DNA of 12,220 nucleotides, from positions 1 through 12,220 of the forward strand of contig CAZUAY010000111.1 in the NCBI GenBank assembly GCA_964618405.1. The letters run 5' to 3'. The notes beneath the pieces are model-generated. The model made no database searches. It was not told the DNA's origin and worked only from the letters and a program-made list of their open reading frames with translations. Numbering within the stretch: position 1 is the stretch's first letter; each line of letters starts with the position of its first letter. This document shows, piece by piece, positions 1-8,571 of the stretch. Made by a program: the position numbers and the translations under genes. This stretch comes from JBBQIY01 sp964618405 (GTDB taxonomy: Bacteria > Verrucomicrobiota > Kiritimatiellia > RFP12 > UBA3636).

Positions 1-232
1 GATTTTTGTGCTTGACATCAATTGGCCAGGTGCGGTACGTTTGTCTTGTTCACTGGAAAAAGTTTTCACTCTGTCTGCCTACGGTGCAGGGGAAAAGGTA
101 TGGGACAAGAAACAGGGGCGCTCCTCGCGTTTTTCCCGTCTGAGTAAGCTACCGAGCGAAGTGAGTTTACCTTTGGCAAGTGCCGCTTGATGTTGATGTT
201 GAATTACCCACGTTACGCATGGAGGATTACCG
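1..232. other. Leader region upstream of the plus-strand gene trio
   Basis: No convincing gene is seen here. A TTGACA hexamer at 12-17 is a perfect -35 match on the plus strand, but the best -10 at the right distance (TACGTT, 36-41) matches only half of TATAAT, so the promoter is weak and unproven. An imperfect inverted repeat, TGGAAAAAGTTTTCA, lies at 54-68 with arms GAAAA/TTTTC. A 7-bp stem with one G-U pair can form between GTAAGCT (146-152) and AGTTTAC (about 166-172). None is strong enough to call individually. A GTG-started frame of 60 codons (8-190) shows no recognisable protein features and is not called. A clear Shine-Dalgarno sequence, GGAGG, at 221-225 belongs to the gene starting at 233. 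Confidence 0.4.
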
Positions 233-1672
233 ATGCAACACATTCAAAAAAGATATCTGTGGACGCTTCTGGTCGGCTTGATCGCGACCCTTTCCGTCCG
301 GGCCGACGGCCCTTGGCATGTCGCCACCAACGGCGTGGATGACGCAGGGCGCGACGGGTTGAGCTGGGCGCAGGCTTGGCGCACACTCAACAACGCCGTC
401 GCCAGAGCCACCACCGGGACGATCTACGTCTCCAACGGCGTCTACACGCTCAGCGAGCAGGTCTCGGTGACCAAGGCCCTGACGATCGAGGGGGTCAACG
501 GCTGGGAGTACACGATCGTGGATGGCAACAACGCCGTGCGCTGCTTTCACGTCAACCACAAGAATGCGGTTCTGCGCGGGCTCACCATCACCAACGGTAA
601 TATGGTCGGCGTCTGGGACCTGGCGCTCGGAGGTGGCGTCCGCTTGTTGAGCGGACTGCTGGACAACTGCCTGATTGTAAACAATAAGGCGACCTTTAAG
701 GGAGGAGGCGTTTATGTCGGCTATGGTGCCGACGTGTCGGGTGGCCAAGATCATCCTCGTATCACGAGTTGCGTCATCCGCGGCAACGCGGCGGTCCAGG
801 GCGGTGGGGTCAGCCTCTGGGGTGGGGGGGCGGCGGCCTATCACCTGACCATCGAGGACTCCGTGATTGTTTCGAACGTCGCGGCCGGCAACGGTGCCGG
901 CGGCGGCGGCATTCATTTCCAGGGCAGCACGCTGACGGTCCGCAACTCCAAGATCGTCGGCAACGAGGTTGTTTCGACGAATGGCGCCAACAGTGGAGCC
1001 GGCTTGCTGGTGAGCATGCCGACCACGTGGACCTCAATCGAGAACACCGAGATCGCCGACAACGTAATCAGCAACGACGTTGCCATCTTCGGTGGCGGGA
1101 TCTGCCTTTACGGCAGCAACAACCGGCTCAGAAACTGCCTGATTGCCCGCAACACCGCCTATTGGAAGAACTACGGCATTGCGGTTCGGGGAGGCGGTTT
1201 GTACATCGGCACGCCAAACACCACGAACCGCATCGAATCCTGCACCTTTGCGGGGAATCATGCCATGTCGACGTGGCAGGATCCCAATGGCTCGACTCCA
1301 GGCGGTTCGGCGATCTATTTCAATGGCGATGGGCAGGACGTCGTGACGAACTGCATCGTGTACGGCAACACCGGCTTTCCGGACTGGTTTTTCGGCCATG
1401 CGGATCGCACGAACCGAATTCATTACACCTGTTCGTCAATTCCGCTGGGCGGTGCGGGCAATCTTGTGGCCGATCCGCAGTACGTCGATCCCGCCGCGGA
1501 AAACTACCGGCTGCGCAGCACTTCGCCCTGTCTGAATGCCGGCATCAATCTGCCTTGGATGGCGGCCGCGCTGGATCTCGACGGCAACCCCCGCGTCGAC
1601 AGGCTGTACAAGACCCCCGACATGGGCTGCTACGAGCGGCTCTACAGGGGGTCGGTGCTGCTGGTGCGCTGA
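233..1672 (+). CDS. Secreted right-handed parallel beta-helix protein (choice-of-anchor Q type)
   Basis: A 479-residue exported protein. The ATG at 233 is preceded by GGAGG at 221-225 with a 7-nt spacer, which fixes the start. Residues 1-24 form a typical signal peptide: a basic start (QKR), a hydrophobic core (LLVGLIATL) and a likely cut after VRA. The mature protein opens with WHVATNG and GLSWAQAWRTLNNAV, then repeats short turns rich in N, G and V such as LRGLTITNG, DNCLIVNNKA and RNCLIARNTA. These are the rungs of a parallel beta-helix. It closes with LDGNPRVDR and DMGCYE, the ending I know from the choice-of-anchor Q family common in Kiritimatiellota and other PVC bacteria. Such proteins bind or cleave polysaccharides at the cell surface, but no catalytic residue can be assigned here. 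About 13 residues follow the terminal motif, and no hydrophobic sorting tail is visible. It is the first gene of a plus-strand trio, 48 bp before the next gene. Enzyme activity is unknown; it could be a lyase or purely an adhesin. Confidence 0.85.
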   Translation: MQHIQKRYLWTLLVGLIATLSVRADGPWHVATNGVDDAGRDGLSWAQAWRTLNNAVARATTGTIYVSNGVYTLSEQVSVTKALTIEGVNGWEYTIVDGNNAVRCFHVNHKNAVLRGLTITNGNMVGVWDLALGGGVRLLSGLLDNCLIVNNKATFKGGGVYVGYGADVSGGQDHPRITSCVIRGNAAVQGGGVSLWGGGAAAYHLTIEDSVIVSNVAAGNGAGGGGIHFQGSTLTVRNSKIVGNEVVSTNGANSGAGLLVSMPTTWTSIENTEIADNVISNDVAIFGGGICLYGSNNRLRNCLIARNTAYWKNYGIAVRGGGLYIGTPNTTNRIESCTFAGNHAMSTWQDPNGSTPGGSAIYFNGDGQDVVTNCIVYGNTGFPDWFFGHADRTNRIHYTCSSIPLGGAGNLVADPQYVDPAAENYRLRSTSPCLNAGINLPWMAAALDLDGNPRVDRLYKTPDMGCYERLYRGSVLLVR

Positions 1673-1674
1673 AC

Positions 1675-1709
1675 TTGGTTGTTGGTGATTGGTCATTAGT
1701 CATTGGAGA
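1675..1709 (+). repeat. Low-complexity GGTCATTGG-type repeat tract between genes
   Basis: The 48-bp gap between the first two genes is mostly a degenerate repeat of TTGGT/GTCATT units. Its 1687-1707 segment matches 3709-3729, inside the next gene, at 18 of 21 positions. The GGAGA at 1705-1709 at its 3' edge is the only Shine-Dalgarno-like sequence before the ATG at 1721, with a long spacer of 11 nt. From general knowledge, repeats of this flavour, which translate as VIGHWSLVIG-like peptides, recur between genes in many environmental bacterial genomes. That comparison is from memory. Confidence 0.6.
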
Positions 1710-1720
1710 TACGCTGAAAC

Positions 1721-4700
1721 ATGAAATCCACCCCTTTGTTCGCAACCTTTGCACTTTTCTCGCTGCTCGGCGTCGGCTGGCTTTCGGCCGCGCCGAACGA
1801 TGATCTCCTTTTTTATGCGCCGTTCGACGGTGAAACCACCGCCGCGGTGGCGCGTGGCAACCCCGAGGCGACGCATGCGATCGAGCCGCGCTTCGAACCG
1901 GGCATCCGCGGGCAGGCGCTGGTCGTCGGCGGCGATCCCGAGATGAAGCAGAGGATCGAGGGCGACCTGCCGGTCGGCGACAAGACGCCACGCCATGCCG
2001 TGTACCAGCCTGAAGGCAACCTGGACCTGCAGCAGGGCACGCTGAGTTTCTGGGTCAAGTCGCTCGACTGGCGCGGGATGGACAAGGGGTTCAATGTCCT
2101 GTTTTATGCGCATGCCGGACGCAACTATTTCCAGGTGTACAAGTTTTTCACGGGCGACCAACTGTTGCTGCTGGTGGGTGAGCAGGAGAAGTGGACCTCG
2201 GTGGAGTTCAAGCTGCGCGACTGGGAGCCGGGGCAATGGCAGCATGTGGCGGTCACCTGGAGCCCGGAGGAGATGCGCATGCTGATAAACGGGCACCTGG
2301 TGTGTCGGCGCCAAGTGCGGTTCCCTCTGCGCGACGCCGAAGGAGTCGAACCATTCAGCGTCGGGCCGGGCGGTGCCTGGTCGAAGGCCTTCATCGGGCA
2401 CAGTCTCGTGGATGAATTCAGGATTTATCGCCGTCCGCTGAGCCTGGAGGAGATCCAGGCCATTTATCTCGCGGACGCGTCGGCCGTCGAGCACGATTCC
2501 GGGATGATCACGCTCGGCGAGGCAACGCCGCGGCACGACGGTCGGATCGAGGAAGGCGAGTATACCTTTGACAGCACGGGATTGGCGGCACCGGGGCAGC
2601 CGCTGGTGTCGCCGGAAAACAGCCGGTATGCGATGAGCTATGACCGCGAACGCCTTTATCTGGCCGCGCTGACGCAGTTGAAGCCGGATGCGGCCAACGT
2701 GTTGGATCTCCATCTTTCGTCGTCCCTTGATCGCATACAAACGCTGAGGTTCCACCCGGACGGACGGGTGTTTGATGCCGCGACCGGTGCCGCAATGGAG
2801 ACCGTGCAAGTCGGCAGCAGTGTGGAGGACGGGCTCTGGCTGCTGGAAGCCGCCGTGCCGTTTGATGCGCTGGGAGAGTCCAGAGCGCCGGACGGCGACA
2901 CATGGCGCATGAACCTCGTGCGCCGCTATGGCGATGAGATGGTCTCTCTGGCGCCGGTAGTGGGCGAGGCGACGAACCGGGCGCATTTCATTGCGCTAGT
3001 GTTCCGTGCGGATGCACCACGGATCCGCATCGGCAACTGGGCGAATGCGGCGGAACAGCAGTCTGCTCAGTTCGTGAAGGTCGAGGGGGCGGATGAACGC
3101 TCCGTGGTTCGCCTGGATTACATCAGCGACACCACGGAAGACTATGGACTGAAGTCCCATGGCTATGTCGTGTTTGCCGACGGCCGCCCCAAGCCGTATC
3201 AATCACCGGTCTGGCGTGGCGGTGGGTCGGCCGCGGATCTGGTTCTGAACGAAACGCGGATTGTCGAGACACGAGATGGGCGGAGCGTGCCGCTCTATAT
3301 CGCCAAAAGCATCGCCGAGTCCGGTGGTCCGCTGAAGGTCTTTTACCTTTACACCCATGACAAACGGCAGTTGGTGGTCTCGTCCCAGCGGCGGGCGGAG
3401 GGCGCGATGCGCGTCCGTTTTCTACGTCCGGACGGCGGAGAAGCCTGGCGTGCCGAGCAGGCGCTTCCGCCGGATACCGCCTATTTCGATGCCCGGTTCG
3501 ATCTGGATTTCAAGGTGCTGATCCCCGGGTATTATGACATTGCGATTGACTATGTCGCGCCGGGCGGGGAGGCCGTGGAAGTCTGGAGTCAGGCCTACGT
3601 CGTGCCCGGACCGGAGCACCCGGCATTCCATCCCTACGTCGATCCGGAGGCCGACCAGGTTCCTGCGCCCTGGACACCGGTGGAGATTACTGGTCAGCGG
3701 CCATTGGTCATTGGTCAACAGTCATTGGATGGTGGGAAGATTCCAGGTGGCGGTGAGCAGTTGGCGGTTGGCAGTGAGCGGAACCCACAATCAACAATCG
3801 CCAATCAACAATCTAAAATTTTAATTTCTACCTGGGGCCGGACTTACGGGTTCGGCGAGGGGCTGCTGTTCGATTCGCTGGTGAGCCAGGGCGAGGAGAT
3901 TCTGGCTGCGCCGGCGGTGCTGCGGCTGAACGGCACGAACCTAGTTCCCGTGGCGCCGGCGCAATTGACGTGCGGTGCGGCATCTGGGATCCGGGCAGAC
4001 CTGAGCAATGCCGTAGACTTGGGCGCTTTGCGGGCGCAATGCGAGATTCGGACGCATTTTGACGGGTATTCCGAAGTCGCCCTGACGTTGATGCCGACGG
4101 ACGGCGCGACGCTGGAGGTCGGGACGCTTTCCCTGGATGTGCCGCTGCGCGCATCGGCCGCAACGCTGGTTCGGGACCACCTGCTCTCGCAGTTGATCGG
4201 CGGCAAGAGCGGCGCCGTGGGCGACGCCTGGCATCAAGGCTTTGCGAGCGAAAAATCCGCGTTCCTGTGGGTGGGGAATGATCGCGTGGGATTCAACTGG
4301 ATGGCTCCGGATTTCAATGGCTGGCAGTGTCGCGACAAGAAAAGGCACGTGGAGCTGATCCGACAGGCAGAGACGGTCATCCTGCGCTTCAACCTGGTGG
4401 ACTCGCCGTTGACGTTGGATGCGCCCCGCACGATCTGTTTCGGGTTTGCCTTGACGCCGACCCGTCCGCTGGACCACAAGACGCTGCGGCGCCGTGAACA
4501 CAAGGAGTACCAGATGTGGTGCCAGCCGTGGAAGTACTTTGCCGTGCCGGAGTACGAGACGGCGTCCATTGACGGCATCCGCAACGACCTAGCGCGTGTC
4601 GAGCCGGGCGCCGACGAGGTCTTTCTCTATTTCGGCGTGGGGTTGACATCGCCGTTTGTTCCGGAATGGGCGTGGTTTGTTGAGGAATGGCTGGGATCAG

Positions 4701-5644
4701 AGGGCGAATATGGCAAGAGAACCGGGTCGTTCAGCAAGCGGGCGGTGCGGGACGCGAACACCTACACCGCCGCCCCGATCTCGGTCGATTCCTTCTACAA
4801 CTGGATGCAGCACACCCGCGCCGCCTTCTTCGAGAAGGCGAAAACGCCGTTGATTCCCGAAGCCCACAGCTATTACTTCGACACCGGCGCAAGCGTCAGC
4901 GACCGCTACCGCGAGCAGGCGCTCAACGTCTATCGGATGATCCGGCGCACGGGTCCCGAAGCGCGGGTCTACATTCATCATGGATGGACGCGGGTCATGC
5001 CGATGCAACACTTCGCCGATATCTTTTGCGGGGGCGAGGGAGTGGAGGGCCTAGTGTTGCAAAAGGGGAATTATTACGATCTGCTGACACCTGAAATGTT
5101 CCGGGCGACCTTCTCGCCCTATCTCTGGGGCATGAAAATGGTGTTTTTGGACATGAATGTCCGAGCGTTGCGGCAAAGCGATCCGGGGAAGTTGCTGGCG
5201 TTTGATCTGCAGGATCCCGAAACGCGCCGCCCTTTGCTGCACAGTTACGGGTATTGCATCGCGCACGACGTTGACATCCACGACCCCAATATCGAGAGCA
5301 AGCCGTTGCGCGAGACGATCTGGGCGGCTCAGGACGCACTCGGCTGGGACGAGGACGTGATCTTCCATCCTTACTGGGAGAACGACACGGTCAAGCGCTT
5401 GGGCGACGACATCGGGCGGATCATGGCCTCGGCCTACACGAAGGACGGCCGGATGATTCTGGCGGTGCTGAACGATACGGACGAAGCGCGTGAGATCGAA
5501 CTGGAGCTTGACCTGGATGCCTTGGGCGTCGAGGCCGGCGGCGAAGGCGTGGACGTGTGGGATCCGGAGCGTACGTATGTTCTGGGTGAACACTGGCGCG
5601 ACACCGTGCCGCCGCGTGGGTTTCGAATGGTCTTGTGGAAATAA
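1721..5644 (+). CDS. Large exported LamG + CBM9-like + DUF6067 (GH123-like) glycoside-hydrolase-type protein
   Basis: A 1307-residue protein with a signal peptide (residues 1-24, core LFATFALFSLLGVGWLSAA). Residues about 28-250 form a LamG/concanavalin-like domain: DDLLFYAPFDG near the start, GTLSFWVKS, WQHVAVTWSPEEMRMLING, then DEFRIYRRPLSLEEI. Residues about 262-430 resemble a family 9 carbohydrate-binding or DOMON domain (YAMSYDRERLYLAALT, LWLLEAAVPFDALG). Residues about 440-656 look like beta-sandwich linkers ending in PAPWTPVEI. A repeat-derived insert occupies about 656-703, then TWGRTYGFG resumes the fold. FLWVGNDRVGFNW starts at residue 848 and CFGFALTPTRPL lies near 910; both are patterns I associate with the DUF6067/GH123-like family. 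A probable barrel follows (EVFLYFGVG, IPEAHSYYFDTG, VYIHHGW), and then a C-terminal beta-sandwich with ILAVLND and PPRGFRMVLW. Catalytic residues cannot be assigned safely. It probably binds and cleaves a polysaccharide outside the cytoplasm. The start has only a weak ribosome binding site inside the preceding repeat. Domain names rest on recognition, not on a search. Confidence 0.8.
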   Translation: MKSTPLFATFALFSLLGVGWLSAAPNDDLLFYAPFDGETTAAVARGNPEATHAIEPRFEPGIRGQALVVGGDPEMKQRIEGDLPVGDKTPRHAVYQPEGNLDLQQGTLSFWVKSLDWRGMDKGFNVLFYAHAGRNYFQVYKFFTGDQLLLLVGEQEKWTSVEFKLRDWEPGQWQHVAVTWSPEEMRMLINGHLVCRRQVRFPLRDAEGVEPFSVGPGGAWSKAFIGHSLVDEFRIYRRPLSLEEIQAIYLADASAVEHDSGMITLGEATPRHDGRIEEGEYTFDSTGLAAPGQPLVSPENSRYAMSYDRERLYLAALTQLKPDAANVLDLHLSSSLDRIQTLRFHPDGRVFDAATGAAMETVQVGSSVEDGLWLLEAAVPFDALGESRAPDGDTWRMNLVRRYGDEMVSLAPVVGEATNRAHFIALVFRADAPRIRIGNWANAAEQQSAQFVKVEGADERSVVRLDYISDTTEDYGLKSHGYVVFADGRPKPYQSPVWRGGGSAADLVLNETRIVETRDGRSVPLYIAKSIAESGGPLKVFYLYTHDKRQLVVSSQRRAEGAMRVRFLRPDGGEAWRAEQALPPDTAYFDARFDLDFKVLIPGYYDIAIDYVAPGGEAVEVWSQAYVVPGPEHPAFHPYVDPEADQVPAPWTPVEITGQRPLVIGQQSLDGGKIPGGGEQLAVGSERNPQSTIANQQSKILISTWGRTYGFGEGLLFDSLVSQGEEILAAPAVLRLNGTNLVPVAPAQLTCGAASGIRADLSNAVDLGALRAQCEIRTHFDGYSEVALTLMPTDGATLEVGTLSLDVPLRASAATLVRDHLLSQLIGGKSGAVGDAWHQGFASEKSAFLWVGNDRVGFNWMAPDFNGWQCRDKKRHVELIRQAETVILRFNLVDSPLTLDAPRTICFGFALTPTRPLDHKTLRRREHKEYQMWCQPWKYFAVPEYETASIDGIRNDLARVEPGADEVFLYFGVGLTSPFVPEWAWFVEEWLGSEGEYGKRTGSFSKRAVRDANTYTAAPISVDSFYNWMQHTRAAFFEKAKTPLIPEAHSYYFDTGASVSDRYREQALNVYRMIRRTGPEARVYIHHGWTRVMPMQHFADIFCGGEGVEGLVLQKGNYYDLLTPEMFRATFSPYLWGMKMVFLDMNVRALRQSDPGKLLAFDLQDPETRRPLLHSYGYCIAHDVDIHDPNIESKPLRETIWAAQDALGWDEDVIFHPYWENDTVKRLGDDIGRIMASAYTKDGRMILAVLNDTDEAREIELELDLDALGVEAGGEGVDVWDPERTYVLGEHWRDTVPPRGFRMVLWK
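3686..3829 (+). repeat. In-frame patchwork of intergenic-type repeats inside the large exported protein gene
   Basis: About 144 bp of low-complexity sequence interrupt a GC-rich coding region. Three vocabularies follow each other. The first is GGTCATTGGTCA/GTCATTGGA units (about 3692-3730), matching the intergenic tract at 1687-1707. The second is GTGAGCAGTTGGCGGTTGG/CAGTGAGC units (about 3753-3780). The third is AT-rich CAATCAACAATC, present twice at 3788-3799 and 3802-3813, followed by TAAAATTTTAATTT. The tract is read in frame as GQRPLVIGQQSLDG, GEQLAVGSE and NPQSTIANQQSKILIS, roughly residues 656-703. No stop occurs, so the host gene stays open. The junctions are estimated from the change in sequence character and could be off by a few codons. 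Confidence 0.7.
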
Positions 5645-5690
5645 CTCATGTCTGACACCCAGCCCTTACACGCTATGATGAGGCACTACC

Positions 5691-8456
5691 ATGCTCCTGA
5701 ACGCAAAACGATTACGCTGTGACCACCTGTGCAACCCGCTGGGCATCGACAACCCAGTGCCGCGTCTGAGCTGGATTCTCGATGCCGACGGCCATGACGT
5801 CGTCCAGACCGCCTGGCAGGTGCTGGTCGCGTCCTCGCCCGAACGGCTGGCTCGGGACGAAGGCGACCTGTGGGACAGCGGCGAGCAGCCGGACGACCGG
5901 TCGCGAGACGTCCGCTATGCCGGAACGCCGGTGCACTCGCGCCAAGCCTGCTGGTGGAAGGTCCGCGTGCGGGACAACCGGGGCGCAACCTCTCCCTGGA
6001 GCGAATCGGCCCGCTGGTCGGTGGGGCTGCTGGAAGCGGGCGACTGGCAGGCCGAGTGGATCGGGCTGGACCACGAGCCGCGCGCGATTCTGGGCAACGC
6101 CGCTGTCTTTGCGCCCGTGTACCTGCGCCGCGATTTTGCGGTCGGGACGCAACCGATATCCGCAACGCTTTACGTCTCCGCCCTCGGGTGGTGCGAGCCG
6201 CGACTGAACGGAGCGCGGGTCGGCGACGAGTTCCTGACCCCGGGCTGGACGGATCCGCGCTGCAGGCTGCACTACCGCACGTACGACGTGACGGCGCTGG
6301 TTGCAAGCGGCACCAACACCCTGGGCGGCATTCTGAGCGGCGGCTGGCACAACTGGCCGGACGGCGGGCGAAAGCCCCGCTACCTCGCGCAACTGGAAAT
6401 TGCGATGGAGGACGGCACGCGGCGCGTCGTCGGCAGCGGTGACGACTGGCGGGTGGCCTTGGGTCCGGAGCAGGAGGCGCATCTCCTGTTCGGCGAAGTG
6501 TGCGATGCGCGGCGGGCGATGCCCGGCTGGGACCAGCCGGGGTTCGCCGACGCATGGCAAGCCCCCGATGTCGGGCTCGATCCGGGCGAACCGCTTCCCG
6601 ACACGCTGCGCACGCCGCAACGACCGTTGTTGCAGGCCTATCCCTGCCAACCGGTGCGCATCGTGCGGCGTCACCGGCCCGTGGCGATGACCGAACCGGT
6701 GCTTCGGGATCTCTTCATTTTCGACATGGGCACGAACTTTGCCGGCTTCGCGCACATCAAGATTTCGAATGCGCCGCGCGGACAAACCTTGCGCCTGCGT
6801 TTCGGCGACTGGTTGCGGGAGGACGGCACGCTCTACACGGACAATCTGCGCCTGGCGCGGCACATGCGCGACGAGTACGTGTGCGCCGGCGGCGGTGAGG
6901 AGGAATGGCAGCCGCGCTTCACCTTCCGCGGACATCGCTACGTCGAGCTGACCGGTTGGCCCTACGGCAGCAGGCCGACCCTGGACACCGTCACAGGCAT
7001 CGAATTGGGGCAGGATGTGCCGCAAGTCCTACAGTTCGATTGCGGCAATCCGCAGGTCAACGGGTTGCGGGCGATCGTCGAGCAAACCGCCCGGGCCAAC
7101 ACGATCGAAGCGCCGACCGACTGCGTGCAGCGCAACGAACGCCAGGGCTGGTGCGGCGACGCGCTCTTCTCCTCGCGCGCCGCATTGGCGCATGCTGACT
7201 TGCAGGCGTTCTACCGCAAGTGGCTGGAGGGCGTGCTGGACGCGCAGCACTGCGACGGCGGATTCGCCCGCCTGGCGCCGGCCAACCAGGGATACTACCC
7301 CGGTGATCGCGACGGCATGCCCGGCTGGGCGGATGCCGGGGTGCTCTTCCCGTGGCATCTCTACACCTACTACGGCGACCGCGACATCCTGGAGCAGTTC
7401 TTCCCCGCCATCCGGCGCTACGTCGAGTTCCGCATGCAAAGCCTGGTGGATGATTTGCGCGATGAGCGTGAATTCTTTTACGGCGACTGGAATTCCGTGG
7501 ATTATTTCTGGGCCGCAGAGCGCTCGGAGTGGGGGGCGGACACCTCCGTCGCGTATTCCGCCTGCACGGCGAAGATGCTGGATACAGCGGCTTGCATTGC
7601 GGACGTGCTCGAACAGCAGTCCGACGCAGCGCGGTTTCGGGGTTACCGGGATCGGGTCAGAACCGCATTTCTGCGCGCCTACACCGACGCGGGGGGGATG
7701 TCGCATCCGACGCAGGGCAACTGCACGCTGGCCCTGACCTCCGGGCTGGTTGACGGTGATTTGCGCGAACAGGTTGTCGCGCAGCTTCGCCAATGCTACC
7801 TCGAACGGAACCATGGCATCGGCCTGGGGATCGTGTCCGCACCGGAAGCGTTGTTCGCGCTCAGCGACAACGGACTGCTCGACGACGCCTTTCGTGTTTT
7901 GTTGAACGACTCGTTTCCGTCCTGGGGATACATGCTGGCCTGCGGCGCTTCCGCCATCTGGGAGCACTGGGCCTCGCAGCGGCCGGAGCTTCCGCACAAC
8001 GCGCCGCTGTTCGTGCCCTGCGATGCAGGGGAGACCGCGGGGCCGGGCTTCGACCGGCGCATCTCCCCAGCGATGAACTCGGGCAATCATCCGGCGCTGG
8101 GCTGCGTGGCCGATTGGATTTTCCGCGAGATCGGCGGGATCCAGCCGTTGGCGCCCGGCTTCCGCCGTGTTCGGATCGCACCCCGGATCGACCGCCGCAT
8201 CGGGCATGCGACAACGATCTACGACGGCCCCTATGGACCCATCCGGTGCGTGTGGCGGTTGGTGGGGTGCCGGCTCGAGATGGAGGTCGCTATTCCACCG
8301 AACACTGGCGGCGAAGTGCGGCTGCCGACCGGAGTGGAAGACATACGTATCACGCCCGCAAGGTCGCCGCTTCCGGAACAGCCACACCGTTTTGTCCTCG
8401 GAAGCGGTACGTACAAAATCAGTGCCAAAGCAGTGCAGTCACGTCGCGATAAGTAG
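5691..8456 (+). CDS. Alpha-L-rhamnosidase, glycoside hydrolase family 78
   Basis: A 921-residue enzyme predicted to remove terminal alpha-L-rhamnose by an inverting mechanism. The domain order matches GH78. It has an N-terminal Ig-like domain (about 1-115; LRCDHLCNPLGID, WWKVRVRDN), then the rhamnosidase N-domain (about 118-300; WQAEWIGLD, LYVSALGWCEPRLNG, GGILSGGWHNW). Next come a concanavalin-like domain (about 340-430; FIFDMGTNFAGF), an (alpha/alpha)6 catalytic domain (about 440-790) and a C-terminal beta domain (about 800-905). The family signature is present as TDCVQRNERQGWCGDA, placing D477, the general acid E483, W487 and D490. The general base is E758 in GASAIWEHW. These assignments follow the family pattern of characterised GH78 enzymes. 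The usual DCPQRDER is here DCVQRNER, with both catalytic acids kept. The ATG at 5691 has GAGG at 5680-5683 with a 7-nt spacer. No signal peptide is visible, so it is probably cytoplasmic and acts on imported oligosaccharides. It is the third gene of the trio, 46 bp after the previous one. Confidence 0.93.
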   Translation: MLLNAKRLRCDHLCNPLGIDNPVPRLSWILDADGHDVVQTAWQVLVASSPERLARDEGDLWDSGEQPDDRSRDVRYAGTPVHSRQACWWKVRVRDNRGATSPWSESARWSVGLLEAGDWQAEWIGLDHEPRAILGNAAVFAPVYLRRDFAVGTQPISATLYVSALGWCEPRLNGARVGDEFLTPGWTDPRCRLHYRTYDVTALVASGTNTLGGILSGGWHNWPDGGRKPRYLAQLEIAMEDGTRRVVGSGDDWRVALGPEQEAHLLFGEVCDARRAMPGWDQPGFADAWQAPDVGLDPGEPLPDTLRTPQRPLLQAYPCQPVRIVRRHRPVAMTEPVLRDLFIFDMGTNFAGFAHIKISNAPRGQTLRLRFGDWLREDGTLYTDNLRLARHMRDEYVCAGGGEEEWQPRFTFRGHRYVELTGWPYGSRPTLDTVTGIELGQDVPQVLQFDCGNPQVNGLRAIVEQTARANTIEAPTDCVQRNERQGWCGDALFSSRAALAHADLQAFYRKWLEGVLDAQHCDGGFARLAPANQGYYPGDRDGMPGWADAGVLFPWHLYTYYGDRDILEQFFPAIRRYVEFRMQSLVDDLRDEREFFYGDWNSVDYFWAAERSEWGADTSVAYSACTAKMLDTAACIADVLEQQSDAARFRGYRDRVRTAFLRAYTDAGGMSHPTQGNCTLALTSGLVDGDLREQVVAQLRQCYLERNHGIGLGIVSAPEALFALSDNGLLDDAFRVLLNDSFPSWGYMLACGASAIWEHWASQRPELPHNAPLFVPCDAGETAGPGFDRRISPAMNSGNHPALGCVADWIFREIGGIQPLAPGFRRVRIAPRIDRRIGHATTIYDGPYGPIRCVWRLVGCRLEMEVAIPPNTGGEVRLPTGVEDIRITPARSPLPEQPHRFVLGSGTYKISAKAVQSRRDK

Positions 8457-8571
8457 CAATTGCTGACCACATAAGACCGCCAGCCAGCCACGGCCTTTCG
8501 TTGATGTGTGTCCACCCCTCGGCGAAGTGAACGCTGCCTTTTTCATGCGAGAGACAAAGATCATAGGTGCT

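Noticed and set aside
146..172. A possible 7-bp hairpin with one G-U pair upstream of the first gene.
   Set aside because: Weak stem with a 13-nt loop and no T run; not distinguishable from chance.
8..190. A GTG-started 60-codon plus-strand frame at the left edge.
   Set aside because: No ribosome binding site in view, no recognisable motif, and a TTGACA-type promoter element overlaps its start.
1700..2986. A 428-codon minus-strand open frame opposite the start of the large exported protein gene.
   Set aside because: Shadow of the GC-rich sense gene, which has a signal peptide and LamG motifs; the antisense peptide shows no recognisable pattern.
5712..8387. Two long antisense open frames (437 and 452 codons, same frame, separated by one stop) opposite the rhamnosidase gene.
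   Set aside because: They mirror the codon bias of the GC-rich GH78 gene; their peptides are rich in R, H, A and V with no domain features, while the sense strand has complete GH78 motifs.
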